DNA from: a virus
DNA length: 27,337 nucleotides
Virus record (IMG/VR): IMGVR_UViG_3300027763_000195
Location: 1 to 27,337 of that record
Direction: 5' to 3' (one strand)
Under the pieces are notes generated by a model that did no database searches, had not been told where the DNA came from, and was given only the letters and a program-made list of their open reading frames with translations. Shown piece after piece: positions 15,508 to 22,365 of the stretch. The position numbers and the translations under genes are program-made. Every line of letters begins with the position of its first letter. Positions within the stretch are counted from its first letter, which is position 1.

Positions 15508-17463
15508 GTGACTGGTCGTGATATTACCGAAGGTAGAGGGTCTACAACTGCTGGTGTTGGTCGTGCTATTGCTGTCGACCTTGGTATTGTTTCTTCTACT
15601 TCTGTTTGGCAAAACACTAACGAGTCATATGATGTAGCAGTAGGTGGACTTCCCTTCTTCTATGCTATCAGTGATGCCCGTCCTTACATTAGACAGACCG
15701 CCCCATTCCGTAAGGAACAATCAGACATTGGCGCAGAACCTGGTGAGCAATCACTTACTGGATGGTGGCTTAGAAGCCAGTCTTCTTTTCATACTGGTAC
15801 AGGTATAAAATTCTATGACCCATCCGCAGGTGAAACAGTTAGTCATCGCTTTGCTGACTCAGACAATGTAGATGTTTGGACTAAGGGACAGGTAACTCTA
15901 CTCAAAGAGACTGCTGCTTTAACTGGTGTTACTACTGGTGTTTATAAACTTATCTCCGTAGTAGATGGTTCAACCGATAAAATTGTTGCTTGGACTCCAG
16001 CAAATACAACTATTAAAAACTACACTGCTAGTGGTACTGCTGTTACTTACTCACACGTAGTTACTGCTGGCTTAGATACTGCCACACTTGCTATTGCAAC
16101 TGATGGCGCACACTTATTCGTTGCTGACAACGACCATATTTATTCAGGTGAGATTGCAGTACCTGCTTCTGGTTACTCAGAGTATTACAATACTGGCAGT
16201 GAAAAAATAGTACTAGGCTGGGTTAAACAACGTCTTGTTGCAGGTATTGGTGCATCTATTTATGAGTTAACTAATGCTAAGGGTTCTTCTCACGCTTTAC
16301 CGACTGCTACATACACACACCCTAATGCTGACTGGACTTGGTCATCTATCTCAGAGGGTGGCTCTGCCATCTATGCTTCTGGTTATCTTGGTGGTAACTC
16401 TGCCATCTATAAGTTTGTTCTATCTACTGCTGGTGTAATGCCTACCCTGACATCAGGAATTGTTGCAGCACAACTACCAATTGGTGAGATAGTTTACAAA
16501 ATTGAATCATACCTTGGCTATCTAATGATAGGTACCAATAAAGGTATGCGTGTGGCTAGTATCTCAGATACAACTGGTGACTTGTCTTATGGTCCATTGA
16601 TATTTGAAGATACTAATGGTGTCCGTGACTTTGCTTTCCGTGATAGATTTGTATGGGCTGCAGGTACAATTGGTGGATATGCTGGTCTATATCGTGTTGA
16701 CTTAGGTTCTGAAATTGAAACCTTGCGCTTTGCTTATGCTAAAGATGCCTACCTAGATGGTGCTACTGGCTACGCAACTAGCGTAGACTTTGTAGGTAAT
16801 AGCAATCAAATAGCATTTACTACATCAGGTAGCAATGGCATAGCCATTCAATCAGCCACAGTTTTAGCAGCAACTGGTTCTATAACTACAGGTAAGATTA
16901 GATTCTCCACCTTAGAACCTAAGAACTTTAAACGGTTGATAGCCAGAGGTTCATTCCAAGTAGGTAACTTTACGTTATCATCTATTGCAACTAACACAGA
17001 TGGTAGTGATACTACCTACGACCATATTGATTACAACTCTGGAGTTCCTGCAGTTGAAGTTACCACCTCTAGTCCAGAGACAGCACAAGAATTCCTAGCA
17101 TATAAGTTTACCCTAGCAAGAGATGCTACAACCACTTCTAGTGGTCCAACATTCAAGGGGTATCAAGCAAAAGCAACTATCGCTACGCCACGCAACAGAG
17201 TTATTAAGTTCCCAGTATGGTGTTATGATGTTGAGACAGATAGATTTAATACTGTAGTTGGATATGAAGGGCGAGCCTTTGCTCGCATACAATTATTAGA
17301 AGAGATAGAAAAGACAGGCGATGTACTCACTTGGCAAGACCTTACAACTGGTGAGTCACGGCAAGCATTTATAGAGCAAGTTACATTCACCCGTATGACA
17401 CCACCTGATAAGAGATTTGACGGTTTTGGTGGCATCATAGAGATAACCGTGAGAACAGTATAA
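15508..17463 (+). CDS. Putative tail nozzle / minor tail protein, beta-propeller-like (651 aa)
   Basis: The start is GTG 15508 with AAGGAG seven bases upstream; the ATG two bases before is out of frame. The N-terminus (MTGRDITEGRGSTTAGVGRA) is followed by repeated beta-strand blocks typical of a propeller: YKLISVVDGSTDKIVAWTPA, ATLAIATDGAHLFVADNDHI, YNTGSEKIVLGWVKQRLVAG, GSAIYASGYLGGNSAIYKFV, and DFAFRDRFVWAAGTIGGYAG. The C-terminal 150 residues form another beta domain, with PRNRVIKFPVWCYDVETDRF and FGGIIEITVRT. Short-tailed phages use propeller-like nozzle proteins at the tail tip, downstream of an adaptor, which matches the gene order here. Tail-tip or minor tail role is likely, the exact class less so. 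Confidence 0.65.
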   Translation: MTGRDITEGRGSTTAGVGRAIAVDLGIVSSTSVWQNTNESYDVAVGGLPFFYAISDARPYIRQTAPFRKEQSDIGAEPGEQSLTGWWLRSQSSFHTGTGIKFYDPSAGETVSHRFADSDNVDVWTKGQVTLLKETAALTGVTTGVYKLISVVDGSTDKIVAWTPANTTIKNYTASGTAVTYSHVVTAGLDTATLAIATDGAHLFVADNDHIYSGEIAVPASGYSEYYNTGSEKIVLGWVKQRLVAGIGASIYELTNAKGSSHALPTATYTHPNADWTWSSISEGGSAIYASGYLGGNSAIYKFVLSTAGVMPTLTSGIVAAQLPIGEIVYKIESYLGYLMIGTNKGMRVASISDTTGDLSYGPLIFEDTNGVRDFAFRDRFVWAAGTIGGYAGLYRVDLGSEIETLRFAYAKDAYLDGATGYATSVDFVGNSNQIAFTTSGSNGIAIQSATVLAATGSITTGKIRFSTLEPKNFKRLIARGSFQVGNFTLSSIATNTDGSDTTYDHIDYNSGVPAVEVTTSSPETAQEFLAYKFTLARDATTTSSGPTFKGYQAKATIATPRNRVIKFPVWCYDVETDRFNTVVGYEGRAFARIQLLEEIEKTGDVLTWQDLTTGESRQAFIEQVTFTRMTPPDKRFDGFGGIIEITVRTV

Positions 17464-17657
17464 TGTTGTTAAAAGACTATCTAACCATAGCAGTTGCTAT
17501 TATAGCAATCTTCTCAGCAATGGCTGGCGGTATCAGGTGGATGGTCAAACATTATCTAAACGAACTCAAGCCCAACGGTGGTAGTTCAATGAAGGACTCT
17601 TTAGAAAGACTAGAGAAAAGAATAGATAGTTTATTTGAATTAATTGCTAACAAATAG
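17463..17657 (+). CDS. Single-span membrane protein with C-terminal coiled coil, lysis region (64 aa)
   Basis: The ATG overlaps the previous stop (TAATG at 17461). Residues 5-25 (DYLTIAVAIIAIFSAMAGG) form one hydrophobic segment, followed by RWMVKHYLNELK and a heptad-like helix (MKDSLERLEKRIDSLFELIA). This resembles small holin-accessory or spanin-like inner-membrane proteins. It opens the lysis block, eight bases before a secreted protein and upstream of two more membrane proteins and the endolysin. Holin function is plausible but cannot be assigned to one of the four membrane genes by sequence alone. Confidence 0.55.
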   Translation: MLLKDYLTIAVAIIAIFSAMAGGIRWMVKHYLNELKPNGGSSMKDSLERLEKRIDSLFELIANK

Positions 17658-17665
17658 GAGAGTAA

Positions 17666-19627
17666 TTGAAAGTATTACGTATTCCCGCCGTAATAATTTT
17701 AACTTTATCAGCAGCATTTTTCCCAGTACTTTTTACTGAGGATAGTTATGCCTCGTGTATTAATACACAACAAGCAGAAACAAACGCTACAACCAATCCA
17801 CCAGTAGCACCCATTGAAGGTGAAACTGTTGTAGTAACTACCCAAGTTACTTGTGGTGGCGATGATGTCTCTTATCGTGTTGCTATACCATCAAGCATAG
17901 TTTTTGCTAGTGAAACTTATACAGCAGTTTATGCAACGACCAATTCAGTTATTACATTTGGTCGTCCTGATGGAACCTATTGGACTTATCCGTCAACCCC
18001 ATCTATATCTATAGCCAGTCAAGATTGGGTAGCATACCCACCTCAACATCCTGATGAACACTTTATTATTAACACCAGTGCTTTGGGTTTTCAAATTGAT
18101 TTAGCAGCAAGACCTTATGCTAATCAAAACATTGAAACTTTAACTACAATAATTACAACTGCCGTCATTAATGCTGATACAACTTTAAGCATTACTTATG
18201 TTGTAAACAATGTGCCAAGTGGAACACGAACTGGTGCTGTATTACCTAATGGCACTATTGTTACTTTAGAACAAGCAGGAGTAATTCAAGTTCAAGTTGC
18301 TCCACCACCACCTGGTGAAACACCAACGGCAGTAGTAGTTCCAGATACCCCGACTGTTACTCCGAGTCCAATTCCTTCTCCAAGTCCGTCCGAGAGTTCC
18401 ACAGTAACTCCCTCCGATACGACCACTTCAACTTCACCCTCACCTCAGCCAACTCCAACTCCAACTGTTTCACCTTCTGAGAGTCCGACAGTACAAGCCT
18501 CTCCCGAACCCTCTCCAAGTCCAACTGTAGAGCCAACACCTTCGCCTTCTCCCACCCCAGTGCCGACTCCAGTTCCTTTACCTGCACCTGCAGTGGAACC
18601 GACCCCCACACCAACCCCAGCACCAGCCCCGTCACCAGTCCCAACCCAGCCCATAATTCCTCCAATTGTTATTCCTCCCCCACCTGCACCTGAACCTGTA
18701 GTGGTAATTGTTCCTGTTGCAATTCCTGACCCAGAACCTGTGATTGAGCCTGTTCCTGAGCCTGTTCCTGAGCCTGTTCCTGAGCCTGAGCCTGAGCCTG
18801 AGCCGCCTGTATTTGAAGAGTCATTATCTGAGCCTTCCATAGGGCAGCCCGTTCTTCCTGAAGAGCCACTACCGCTTGTGATAGAGCCACCTGTAGAGGT
18901 ACAACCCATTGAGGAACCGCCTCCGATTGAAGAACCCCCTGCTTCTGAAGAGAATAATCCTCCAGATAATCCAATTGATTCAACAAGTCCTGAGACTGCT
19001 CCAGAACCAAACGATAATCCCACCGAAGAACCACCAGTTGAACCTCCTGTTGTAATAAATGAACCAGTGGTAGAAGATACACCTAAACCAGAACCATTAC
19101 CTGAAACACCACCAGCAATTAAAGGTGTTGATTTAGTTCCTAATAGTCCTGAGCAATTACCAGTTGACATCCCAAAACCTGCACCAAAGGAAATATTAGT
19201 TCCTCACATTCAGGTAGACGTTGCTGGTATTGAAAATGGTGGCATTCAATTCTTTGGTACCCAATCACAACCTCAAGTAGTTCAAGAAGATGGAACCCTA
19301 ACACCAGCCGCACCCCCTCCAGGGTCAGGCGAAGAGATACCACCAGAGGCTATAACTACTGAAGATACATTCATTGGTCAAGTAGGTGGTACCACATTCA
19401 ACGCACCTGATATTGCGGTGCCTGTTGAATTAGTCCCAGTAGAAATTCCTGCAGCCCTTGATGCAATTCCAGGAGCAGGAGAAGCAGTACAGGCTATCAA
19501 TGAAGCCTATGTTGCACTTGCAAATATCGGTAACGATATGTCCCCTATCACCCGTAAAAAAGCAAAGAAGATACTTGTAATCACCGCCTTACTAGGGCAA
19601 GTATCAGCATTTAGAAGGAGAATGTAA
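17666..19627 (+). CDS. Secreted protein with long proline-rich linker, lysis region (653 aa)
   Basis: The start is TTG 17666, with GGAGAG seven bases before. Residues 2-24 are a classical signal peptide ([20 protein letters not shown]) with likely cleavage after SYA (residue 30). Residues 31-200 form a small beta domain with cysteines at about 31 and 63 that could form a disulphide ([18 protein letters not shown]-type segment). Residues about 212-540 are a very long Pro/Thr/Ser/Glu linker, including PSPSPS, PTPTPT and PEPVPEPV runs. The last 120 residues return to folded sequence ([20 protein letters not shown]) and finish with [20 protein letters not shown], a short hydrophobic stretch framed by basic residues. 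An extracellular wall-spanning role is likely; no catalytic motif is seen, and no LPXTG signal. Confidence 0.7.
   Translation: MKVLRIPAVIILTLSAAFFPVLFTEDSYASCINTQQAETNATTNPPVAPIEGETVVVTTQVTCGGDDVSYRVAIPSSIVFASETYTAVYATTNSVITFGRPDGTYWTYPSTPSISIASQDWVAYPPQHPDEHFIINTSALGFQIDLAARPYANQNIETLTTIITTAVINADTTLSITYVVNNVPSGTRTGAVLPNGTIVTLEQAGVIQVQVAPPPPGETPTAVVVPDTPTVTPSPIPSPSPSESSTVTPSDTTTSTSPSPQPTPTPTVSPSESPTVQASPEPSPSPTVEPTPSPSPTPVPTPVPLPAPAVEPTPTPTPAPAPSPVPTQPIIPPIVIPPPPAPEPVVVIVPVAIPDPEPVIEPVPEPVPEPVPEPEPEPEPPVFEESLSEPSIGQPVLPEEPLPLVIEPPVEVQPIEEPPPIEEPPASEENNPPDNPIDSTSPETAPEPNDNPTEEPPVEPPVVINEPVVEDTPKPEPLPETPPAIKGVDLVPNSPEQLPVDIPKPAPKEILVPHIQVDVAGIENGGIQFFGTQSQPQVVQEDGTLTPAAPPPGSGEEIPPEAITTEDTFIGQVGGTTFNAPDIAVPVELVPVEIPAALDAIPGAGEAVQAINEAYVALANIGNDMSPITRKKAKKILVITALLGQVSAFRRRM
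18746..18804 (+). repeat. Short Glu-Pro coding repeat
   Basis: Twelve- and six-base units GAGCCTGTTCCT and GAGCCT repeat in tandem and encode [10 protein letters not shown] and PEPEPE. They lie inside the proline-rich linker and are likely to change copy number by slippage. Confidence 0.7.
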
Positions 19628-19815
19628 TGAAACTTATTAGAGAAATAATGTCAGATTTAGCCCAACAAATATGGACCTTCGTAGGTTTATTCTCAGCCTG
19701 GTTAGTATTAACTGGCTCAGCAAAAACTGTAGTCGGTTATGCAATTATGATATCTACATTTATGTGGGTAACTACATTTAAATTACGTAACCCTAAGGGT
19801 AAAGATGGTAAGTAA
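19627..19815 (+). CDS. Small two-span membrane protein, putative holin component (62 aa)
   Basis: The ATG overlaps the previous stop (TAATG). Hydrophobic segments are about residues 13-30 (IWTFVGLFSAWLVLTGS) and 33-50 (TVVGYAIMISTFMWVTTF), with a basic C-terminal tail (KLRNPKGKDGK). This length and two-span layout fit a class II holin. The next gene overlaps it by 11 bases and is also membrane-associated. It could form the lysis pore with the next protein or act as antiholin; the two cannot be distinguished by sequence. Confidence 0.6.
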   Translation: MKLIREIMSDLAQQIWTFVGLFSAWLVLTGSAKTVVGYAIMISTFMWVTTFKLRNPKGKDGK

Positions 19816-20050
19816 CATATGGAACATACTTGCACGGATAATTGCAGTCTTTGCGGCATCAGGTCTATCAGTGATAGGTGCGGGTGCAGTTGTGGGAATC
19901 TCAACAACGAAAGCAGTGATTCTTGCAGGGACTCTGGGTGTTGCAACTGTTGTTGAACGTTTAGCCAGAGGCTTTTTAGACGATGGTAAACTTACTGTGT
20001 CAGAAATCAACGAAGCCTTTAAAAAGGTAGATAAGAGAAACGATGACTGA
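19805..20050 (+). CDS. Small membrane protein, putative holin (81 aa)
   Basis: The ATG at 19805 lies inside the previous gene and overlaps it by 11 bases; AAGGGTAAAG is the likely ribosome site. The protein has two closely spaced hydrophobic segments (IIAVFAASGLSVIGAGAVVG and AVILAGTLGVATVVERLARG) and a charged C-terminal tail (LTVSEINEAFKKVDKRNDD). The tail's D-G-K-L-T..E-I-N.AF pattern is common among actinophage small holin-like proteins. Its stop region overlaps the endolysin start by eight bases, supporting a holin-endolysin pair. Best single holin candidate in the block. Confidence 0.65.
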   Translation: MVSNIWNILARIIAVFAASGLSVIGAGAVVGISTTKAVILAGTLGVATVVERLARGFLDDGKLTVSEINEAFKKVDKRNDD

Positions 20051-20504
20051 GAAAAGCGCAAATGGGTGGATAGCAAGTAAAGACCCAAATGAAATTCATA
20101 TCAAGCAATTCCTTGTAGCAGGAACAAATATAAAACTACGATGTAATCAAGTATGTGGTCCTGTGCTGGCTGCCTTTGCAGCAGAGTTCCACGAAAAAGT
20201 AGAACCTATTGATGAAGGTACCCTTGACGATTGGGGATACGCATACCGTCCCATCAGGGGGCAAACAGAAAACCTTTCCAACCATAGTTCGGGGTCTGCA
20301 ATTGATATTAATGCAAGCCAGCACCCACTTGGAAAAGAAAATACTTTTAAACCTGAACAGATTAAAGTAATTCAAGAACTTATTAAGAAATATCATCTGG
20401 TCTGGGGAGGAAATTACAAGCACCGCAAGGATGATATGCATTTTGAAATCAATGGGACACCTGAAGAAGTCAAGGCTTTGGCAACAAAGTTAGGACTTAA
20501 GTAG
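20043..20504 (+). CDS. Endolysin, peptidase M15 (VanY/D-Ala-D-Ala carboxypeptidase-like)
   Basis: The 153-residue protein has the zinc-binding signature of M15 peptidases: SNHSSGSAIDIN gives H81 and D88, and DDMHFEI gives the third ligand H133 with a catalytic acid two residues before it. The RPIRGQTENLSNHSSG loop and WGGNYKHRKDDMHFE end match family-typical segments. M15 endolysins cut the peptide stems of peptidoglycan. There is no signal peptide or wall-binding domain, so export needs a holin, two of which lie immediately upstream. It overlaps the holin-like gene by eight bases. It may work with the secreted proline-rich protein. Confidence 0.85.
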   Translation: MTEKSANGWIASKDPNEIHIKQFLVAGTNIKLRCNQVCGPVLAAFAAEFHEKVEPIDEGTLDDWGYAYRPIRGQTENLSNHSSGSAIDINASQHPLGKENTFKPEQIKVIQELIKKYHLVWGGNYKHRKDDMHFEINGTPEEVKALATKLGLK

Positions 20505-20507
20505 GAA

Positions 20508-20633
20508 ATGATGGACGAAGAGTTCCAGGAATCACACCCTTACATCTGTGAGTCGTGTGGTACTGTTGGAGCAAACCTATACAGGGGTTGGCTGTTCCTT
20601 TGCCTACCTTGTATGGAAAAACGAGAGGAATAA
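20508..20633 (+). CDS. Tiny zinc-ribbon-like protein (41 aa)
   Basis: The frame runs from ATG 20508, or more likely the adjacent ATG 20511, which has better spacing from AGGAAATG, to TAA 20631. The residues show two CxxC knuckles: YICESCGTVG and LCLPCMEKRE. That arrangement, about 16 residues apart, fits a single zinc ribbon. It lies three bases after the endolysin and three bases before the next gene, so it is embedded in the lysis operon. The function of such mini zinc proteins in phages is not known to me. Confidence 0.6.
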   Translation: MMDEEFQESHPYICESCGTVGANLYRGWLFLCLPCMEKREE

Positions 20634-20636
20634 TAA

Positions 20637-20822
20637 ATGGCACAGTTCAAACAAGTAGCACTATCTTGGTTCCGCGCTGCGGCGGCTGCAGTAGTTGCGC
20701 TGTATATGACAGGTAATACTGACCCTAAGCAGTTGGCATCAGCAGCACTTGCTGGTATCGCAGGACCAGTACTTAAGTACCTAGATGTATCAGCAACAGA
20801 GTTTGGAAGAGGCTCAAAGTAG
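20637..20822 (+). CDS. Small membrane protein at the end of the lysis block (61 aa)
   Basis: The ATG at 20637 follows GAGAGGAAT. The protein starts MAQFKQVALSWFRAAAAAVV and has a hydrophobic segment from about 9 to 26 (SWFRAAAAAVVALYMTG), then TDPKQLASAALAGIAGPVLK as a second weakly hydrophobic helix and a short polar tail. An Arg-Ala-Ala-rich first span with a TDPKQL linker is common in small holin-like proteins of aquatic phages. It could be another holin or antiholin. It is the last late gene before a strong terminator. Confidence 0.6.
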   Translation: MAQFKQVALSWFRAAAAAVVALYMTGNTDPKQLASAALAGIAGPVLKYLDVSATEFGRGSK

Positions 20823-20860
20823 CCCTTTAAAGGGGTCTAGAAGCCCCGTAGAACAACGAA

Positions 20861-20905
20861 ACCCCCCGACTTGGTAGAGATACCAGGAAGGGGGGTCTTT
20901 TGTTG
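20861..20905 (+). terminator. Strong intrinsic terminator after the late operon
   Basis: ACCCCCC (20861-20867) pairs with GGGGGGT (20890-20896). After a two-base mismatch, CTTGGTA (20870-20876) pairs with TACCAGG (20881-20887) around a GAGA tetraloop. A T-rich tail (CTTTTGTTGTTT) follows at once. Another palindrome, CCCTTTAAAGGG (20823-20834), lies just upstream. This ends the structural/lysis transcription unit. Confidence 0.88.
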
Positions 20906-21041
20906 TTTATTCTTGGCGTGTCGCGGATGATTGTTTTGGGATTGTCTGTGTATAATTGAATATATATATATATGATATATTAGATACGTTGGGCACGGGG
21001 TGGTTGAAGTGCCCGATATATTATACATATAAACAATAGAA
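20906..21041 (+). promoter_or_regulatory. AT-rich control region with TATAAT, direct repeats and hairpin
   Basis: No gene is seen here. A perfect TATAAT lies at 20951-20956, but no good -35 at 16-18 bases is present (TTGTTT at 20931 is only 14 bases away), so promoter status is uncertain. A TA-repeat tract follows (20961-20973). GATATATTA occurs twice in the same orientation, at 20974-20982 and 21015-21023, flanking a hairpin GGGCAC (20991-20996) / GTGCCC (21009-21014). Such a layout could be a promoter with operator sites or a replication origin. Confidence 0.5.
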
Positions 21042-21098
21042 TTACATAGTCCTCTTGTGTTAGAGTACTCTCCTGTCCTCCGCAGGGGGACTATGTAA
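21042..21098 (+). promoter_or_regulatory. Long stem-loop leader before the replication operon
   Basis: Bases 21042-21059 pair with 21081-21098 over 18 positions: 11 Watson-Crick pairs in a row (TTACATAGTCC / GGACTATGTAA), then seven more pairs with three G-U. The 21-base loop contains a second palindrome AGAGTACTCT (21062-21071). The stem ends 21 bases before ATG 21120, whose ribosome site GGGAG (21110-21114) is outside it. It is most likely a structured mRNA leader or a protein or replication initiator site. Confidence 0.6.
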
Positions 21099-21119
21099 CA
21101 ATGTTTGATGGGAGATTAA

Positions 21120-21308
21120 ATGATAAAACTTGATAATTATGAACTACCTGCTCACGTATCTTATTCAGCCTTTACTACATATCTAACCTGTGGGTATCAG
21201 TATTACTTAGGTAGATTACTTAAACTAGAAGAAGAACCATCCATCTGGTCTGCTGGAGGCAGGGCTTTCCATCACGCTGCAGAATTGTGGGACTTAGAAA
21301 ATGAGTAA
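21120..21308 (+). CDS. Cas4/RecB-like nuclease, N-terminal piece of a split gene
   Basis: The ATG at 21120 follows GGGAG. The 62 residues hold the N-terminal hallmarks of RecB-family/Cas4 nucleases: YSAFTTYLTCGYQYYLGRLL with a cysteine (C24), and SAGGRAFHHAAELWD with the His (H51) of the first active-site motif. It stops at TAA 21306-21308 just after that motif, while the remaining motifs are in the next gene in the +1 frame, overlapping by eight bases. Alone this piece has no catalytic Asp/Lys and could not cleave. The two parts might be joined by frameshifting, assemble as two subunits, or be one gene broken by a single-base error. Confidence 0.7.
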   Translation: MIKLDNYELPAHVSYSAFTTYLTCGYQYYLGRLLKLEEEPSIWSAGGRAFHHAAELWDLENE

Positions 21309-21900
21309 TGAATTCTGGGATAAGGCTTGGGTTAAAGAAACTGAAGGATTAGATTTTGCCACTGCTCGCAGGGCAGGGCGTGTCACAATCGCCAATCCAA
21401 ATAAAGAAGATGCTGCGTGGTGGAATGAAAAAGGTTCCCTATGGACAGACCAATATATCCAATGGCGTAAGGCTAATTCTAACTGGAAAATATGGCGCAC
21501 CAATGAAGGTGCCAGAGCCATTGAACTAGAACTCAATCCCATCATTGCTGACGTGCCAGTGAAGATGGTGATTGATAGAATTTTTGAGGTTAACGGACAA
21601 CTTGTGATTGTTGACCTTAAAACTTCTTCTCGCAGACCTACATCTGATTTACAACTTGGCTTTTACAAAGTTGGAGTTGAAATGATGTTAGGTGTTACCG
21701 TCAATCAAGGAAACTACTGGATGTCCAGAGAATCTGGGACAGGCGAAATGATTGACCTAAGTAGATATACTTTAGACACGCTTGAGTATTTCGTGTCTGG
21801 CTTTGATAAGGCTCGCAAGGCTGGTATATTTCTTCCTAACCTATCCAGTTGCAGTTTCTGTGGACTCACAGAACACTGCCAATTCACAAAGGAAAAATAA
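21301..21900 (+). CDS. Cas4/RecB-like nuclease, C-terminal piece of a split gene (PD-(D/E)XK core, Fe-S cysteines)
   Basis: This 199-residue piece carries the catalytic core: KMVIDRIFEVNGQ with D92, then VIVDLKTSSR with the D105-x-K107 pair, and a downstream Q118 (DLQLGFYKVG) typical of RecB nucleases. Its end has C184, C187 and C193 (SSCSFCGLTEHCQF). Together with C24 of the upstream piece these would make the four cysteine ligands of a Cas4/AddB-type iron-sulphur cluster. The ATG at 21301 lies in the upstream gene's last codons (ATGAGTAATG) and has a poor ribosome site, so translation may depend on coupling or frameshifting. Phage Cas4-like exonucleases are thought to process DNA ends for recombination. 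The next gene abuts directly. Confidence 0.8.
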   Translation: MSNEFWDKAWVKETEGLDFATARRAGRVTIANPNKEDAAWWNEKGSLWTDQYIQWRKANSNWKIWRTNEGARAIELELNPIIADVPVKMVIDRIFEVNGQLVIVDLKTSSRRPTSDLQLGFYKVGVEMMLGVTVNQGNYWMSRESGTGEMIDLSRYTLDTLEYFVSGFDKARKAGIFLPNLSSCSFCGLTEHCQFTKEK

Positions 21901-22287
21901 ATGGCATCAGAAGACTATAAATTACAAGTATCTATCCGTACTGATAAAGCATCAAATGCAGATATGATTAACATACGCGCTAATTCCGCAGAAGAACTTA
22001 GCGTATTGCTTGAAGGTGTTGCAGACTTTGCACATCAGATTGCTGCTACTGCAAAGGCGGTATCTGGAGCGTATGTTGTACTCCCTTTAGCGACATCTAC
22101 TTCAACAGTAGACACCGTGCAACAAACGTTCTCCGTTCCAGACCAGGCAAGGCTAGCGTCCCCTACTTGTATTCACGGGGCACGCCAACACCGAAGTGGA
22201 ATCAGCAAAAAGAGTGGTCAGCCGTACGCAATGTGGGTTTGCCCAGAACCAATGGGCGCAACTCAATGTAAACCAAGTAATGGCTAA
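21901..22287 (+). CDS. Zinc-ribbon-like replication-region protein (128 aa)
   Basis: The ATG follows the previous TAA directly. The N-terminal half (YKLQVSIRTDKASNADMINI, then RANSAEELSVLLEGVADFAH) is a small alpha/beta domain seen in many actinophage proteins of unknown role, with an N-M-I-N-I/V-R-type strand. The C-terminal part has a metal-binding set: SPTCIHGARQHRSGIS, VCPEPMGATQCKP (three cysteines and two histidines). The gap between is Thr/Ser/Val-rich and flexible. It sits between nuclease and helicase genes. A single-stranded-DNA-associated or replisome accessory role is plausible from position. No enzyme motif is visible. Confidence 0.6.
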   Translation: MASEDYKLQVSIRTDKASNADMINIRANSAEELSVLLEGVADFAHQIAATAKAVSGAYVVLPLATSTSTVDTVQQTFSVPDQARLASPTCIHGARQHRSGISKKSGQPYAMWVCPEPMGATQCKPSNG

Positions 22288-22297
22288 ATAGCGTTGA

Positions 22298-22356
22298 CGA
22301 GAGAGTTGTTGGTCATTGGGGAAGATGGCTAATAACTCTCTTGTCTTCTTAAGACA
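22298..22356 (+). promoter_or_regulatory. Two mutually overlapping hairpins before the helicase gene
   Basis: CGAGAGAGTTGTT (22298-22310) pairs with AATAACTCTCTTG (22331-22343) over 13 positions with two G-U pairs. TGTCTT (22342-22347) pairs with AAGACA (22351-22356) around CTT. The two stems share bases 22342-22343, and the second stem's 3' arm contacts the ribosome site AGGAG (22356-22360) of the gene at 22366. The arrangement could work as a translational or transcriptional attenuator. Confidence 0.5.
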
Positions 22357-22365
22357 GGAGTTTTA

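Noticed and set aside
18445-19170. Minus-strand open frame of 241 codons inside the proline-rich gene
   Set aside because: It is the antisense of the Pro/Thr/Ser linker and translates to a Gly/Ser monotone; the plus-strand gene has a signal peptide and start site.
17666-19627. Idea that the proline-rich protein is a sortase-anchored (LPXTG) wall protein
   Set aside because: The tail has a short hydrophobic stretch and basic end but no LPXTG-like motif, and the stretch is too short for a standard membrane span.
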